Source: Monosiga brevicollis MX1
Lineage: Eukaryota > Opisthokonta > Choanoflagellata > Craspedida > Salpingoecidae
Direction of reading: 5' to 3'
Length of the DNA stretch: 64,000 nt
Assembly: GCF_000002865.3 (NCBI RefSeq)
Contig: NW_001865039.1
Coordinates: 657,488-721,487 of the forward strand
Below the pieces are notes generated by a model. The model had not been told where the DNA came from, searched no databases, and saw only the letters and a list, made by a program, of their open reading frames with translations. Shown piece by piece: positions 61,501 through 64,000 of the stretch (the stretch's first letter is position 1; every line of letters starts with the position of its first letter). The position numbers and the translations under genes are program-made.

Positions 61501-62895
61501 TTTTTATTCTCAGTCAGTCGAACGACGCCGGCCCACATGCCCTGCATCAGACGCTGGGCCTTGGCTGCCAGGACTTGTAGTTGAAGGCGAGCCGCCAGCT
61601 TGGCACACTGTAAGCACGCTTCGTGGAGAGGGCGAGGCGTCTCGGCATTGAGGATGCTTTGCAGAGCATGATGAAGCGTCATGATGTCAGCCAAGGTTAA
61701 TACCCGTGCATCCTTGTCCTCTGTGCGGCCCGGTGGACATGGAATGGAGGTGAGCAATCGATCAGACAAACTCTGGGCGCCTCGTAGAAAAGGGGGCACG
61801 GAGGACACTTGACGAACCGGCTTTTGTTGCAAACAGGGCCTGCTTGTCCTCAACCAAGATGTCCACTGAAAGCAAACGCCACACCATGCCAGGGCCACGC
61901 GGACTTGGTTGCAGGGTCAGAGACAGCCTGAAGCTGTGACGAGCCTCGAGCCACAAGCGACCGCCCTCGATGGCGGCATGGTCGATTCCTGCCGGTCGGC
62001 CGGCCGCCGAAAAGGAAGCGGCTACATGCTGATGAACCCAATGCAAGACATTGTCCAACTTTGGTTGTGCACCCAGCTTGATCAACGGCTTGTTCTGCCG
62101 AGCGTGCACACAAACCGCAAGGTCAAAGCTGAGATGCCCAAATGCTGGATATGTCGCTGACGGATTGGTCAGGAAGATGGGACCGAACGCACCTGCACAG
62201 CCAATGGTAGATGCGGGAAGCTTCCCGTGGCTAGCACCGTGGCTGCCTCAGGGACTGGATAAGCAGGAATGCTGTTTGGACCCAAGGTGATATCAAGTCG
62301 GGGCAGTCAAGTCAGACACATGTGACTTGGTATTGACCTGCGCGCGTTTTCGAGGCAAAAAAAAGAAAGGAAGGCTTGACTACGACTTACCCGACAGGCA
62401 GGAGCTCTTGGGCTTGCTGCACGAGAATATCGGCCGTTTCCACGACAAACTGGTGGGACCCTTGCGCGCGCGTGGTCATTTGCTGCAATTTGGGAAGAAA
62501 AAGATTGATGTCATCGCGGCGCAGCGAACCGATGTGTAAATTTTTTTTAAAAAAAAGGGCGGCGGGGGGGGGAAGGCAGCTATAGCGCTTGAGAATGACT
62601 CACGGTCAGGGCTTTTTGATAGCGAGTGCTCCAGCGAAGCAAAGACAGCAACCGCAGCAGGCGAGCTAGTGTATTGTGGGCATATTGTTGCAAGGCTTGT
62701 TTTCTGCAGCGAGTCGATCAAAAAGGTGTTGAGCAGTGACACTTGACCAGTCGGGGCTTTCAGACGTGGGGAAGCTTACCGCTCATATTGGCTTTGGCTC
62801 TCAGTCACAGCCAAAAGGCGGACGAGCTCTTGTTGACTCTTGCGAGCAGTCAGATCCACCAAGAACGAGATGGCAATCGGCGCACTGGACGCCAT
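58531..62895 (-). CDS. MED14: Mediator complex subunit 14
   Basis: Exon 1 (62780-62895) reads MASSAPIAISFLVDLTARK. Downstream exons show RLLRLLSLLRWS-type helices, then the MED14 hallmark VWRLLSVDILVEDKQAL (compare the PWRLLKLEILVEDK block of the animal protein). Then come HALQSILNAETPRPLHEACLQC, a long tandem region at 61320-60190 (VTLCSDVPPQ, TLVIRLRPLGNGTMTLSWAS, LLEALPIPSS), TPCQLPSLSLLEEFCN and the C-terminal block TRFCLYDNLLGRHGIEVAVRSDNMVVIRD. The last exon ends GLLFSANRLA before the stop at 58531. MED14 is the backbone linking head, middle and tail of Mediator in RNA polymerase II transcription. Sequence similarity is spread thin, as usual for this subunit, so the call rests on order and a few blocks. 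Confidence 0.8.
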
Positions 62896-63750
62896 GACGA
62901 GAGGTGTCGGGCGAGCGACGGCTCACCACACACGAATGTGGCTGGTCTTGCTTTCTTGCTCAGCTTCACTCGGGCAGCGTCACCAGCATGGCCCAACGTC
63001 ATCCGATTGACGATGTATCAGACTTCAAATCGTTGGTACTCCATGCGCTCCCACAGACACACACCCCACTGTTGGCGCTGGCCTGCAAGGCCGTTCGTCC
63101 GTCCGTCCGTTTCACCAAGAGAATTTTGAGTCACTGGGGAGGGGCGCCCTGAGGCAGTGTCGCCGATCTGTGCTCAACACCTGTTGCTGACAATGTCATC
63201 AATTGCTCAAAAATCCACGAATGTACCTTAATATGTTGTTCAGCGGGATAGTTCGGTCACCTCCTTGAAAGTAACATATGTATTCCCTTTTTGTAACAAC
63301 ATATTGCTCTTGGGATTGAGGCAGGTGCGATTAATTGGCAGTCAGTATTTCGGGTCGTGCTCGGCGATTCTGTCTGCTGTGCGTTTCAAATCAAGCACAG
63401 CAGAAGCGCTAAATTTTTGCGGATCAAACGAGGGTGCTCTTGTGTTCATACGCTTCCTGTGGATGCCATAGCAGCCCAAAGACCAGAAAATCATTTATTT
63501 TGAAATAAATCCCATTTCTTTTCCATACGAAACTTATTTGGCTTTGACTCTCTAGGGCTACATGGCTCTGATTGGTATGTCAAATGGCAGCGCCATAAGA
63601 CGAGTCAGCGAAGCAATGAGACAACTTGGTGGGTAGAAGCAGATGGACAAGACAAGTTCCGATTGATCAATGGTCATTCAAGGTTTATTTCGATTGACAA
63701 ACGCCCGGGACGATTTTTTTTTCTAAACACTTAGTAAGCAAGCTGTTTCC
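62896..63750. other. Region upstream of MED14, no supported gene
   Basis: A 54-codon frame on the plus strand from the ATG at 62990 (MAQRHPIDDVSDFKSLVLHAL) could be a small gene or a first exon, but I found no matching downstream exon. A short CGTC repeat lies at about 63093-63112. The remainder is A/T-richer than the genes and looks non-coding. Confidence 0.4.
63684..63689 (-). terminator. Possible polyadenylation signal AATAAA (minus strand)
   Basis: TTTATT on the plus strand reads AATAAA about 62 bases downstream of the proposed minus-strand stop at 63751. This supports a minus-strand gene ending there. Confidence 0.4.
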
Positions 63751-63969
63751 TCATTGGGTGGACTTAGACGATTTTCTCTTCTTGGGATGTGGTTGCCACT
63801 GCGCCACTCGTGCAAGGTGTGTTCGACGTGGAGACCGAGTTTGGACGATTGATGGGGAAGAGCTACGGTCCACAGCGGCGCTTGAGGCTTCTCGTGTTCG
63901 CGCCTCGGTACTTGCATGTGATGTCTCTGATGCCGCCGTAGACGGCGTGGTGCACGGTGGACTTGTCAC
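63751..63969 (-). CDS. Probable last exon of a minus-strand gene continuing past the window
   Basis: An acceptor-like TTGCATTCAG at 63970-63979 precedes 72 codons rich in Ser, Thr and Arg (SSPSIVQTRSPRRTHLARVAQ). They end in a basic tail, HPKKRKSSKS, that resembles a nuclear localisation signal. An AATAAA lies just beyond the stop. No domain is recognisable, and the rest of the gene would be outside the window. Confidence 0.35.
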   Translation of the reverse strand: MTSPPCTTPSTAASETSHASTEARTREASSAAVDRSSSPSIVQTRSPRRTHLARVAQWQPHPKKRKSSKSTQ

Positions 63970-64000
63970 CTGAATGCAATGATGAAGACGAGGAGTACAG

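Overview
This window reads as nuclear DNA of a unicellular relative of animals. A choanoflagellate close to Monosiga is the best fit. Genes are dense on both strands and most are split by short GT-AG introns of roughly 50-180 bases. Animal-type proteins (a receptor tyrosine kinase, XRCC3, MTMR14, MED14, USP39, TOM1, Misato, TBCC, exostosin and lysyl-hydroxylase-type glycosyltransferase domains) sit beside a pantothenate biosynthesis gene that animals lack. The organism is inferred from this gene content; no marker gene proves it. Exon joins were worked out by hand from reading frame, splice dinucleotides and family conservation. Where phases close exactly I say so.

Layout. 1-843 (+): the last exons of an alpha-amylase. 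About 920-6711 (-): a large serine-rich gene I do not recognise. 7289-8521 (+): a Golgi-type carbohydrate sulfotransferase. 8823-13849 (-): a receptor tyrosine kinase with an LRR/LDLa ectodomain, two degenerate kinase-like modules and one intact kinase. 14392-15438 (-): an XRCC3-like RAD51 paralogue without introns. 15916-19181 (+): an arylsulfatase B-type sulfatase. 19770-25453 (+): a fusion of a lysyl-hydroxylase-type glycosyltransferase with an exostosin domain. 25739-29175 (-): a FAAH-like amidase. 29791-31278 (+): an unrecognised 235-residue protein.

31419-34370 (-): a TOM1-type VHS/GAT adaptor. 34985-37718 (+): Misato. 37975-41760 (-): a single gene encoding PanB, PanE and PanC, that is ketopantoate hydroxymethyltransferase, ketopantoate reductase and pantothenate synthetase, fused into one polypeptide of about 1011 residues. 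42353-43450 (+): mitochondrial ribosomal protein L13. 44103-47723 (-): MTMR14. 49154-51265 (+): tubulin cofactor C. About 51526-53781 (+): an SWT1-type PIN-domain protein. 54200-57367 (-): USP39 with an N-terminal SAP domain. 57618-58492 (-): a small unrecognised gene packed 38 bases downstream of MED14 (58531-62895, -). 63751 to the end (-): probably the last exon of another gene.

The most notable content is the three-enzyme pantothenate fusion. It would take 2-oxoisovalerate to pantothenate in one protein, given beta-alanine. The second is the fusion of two glycosyltransferase families. The third is the receptor kinase with tandem degenerate kinase modules. A sulfotransferase, a sulfatase and the glycosyltransferase fusion lie within 18 kb, which may be chance. 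I saw no rRNA, tRNA, CRISPR array or intact transposon.
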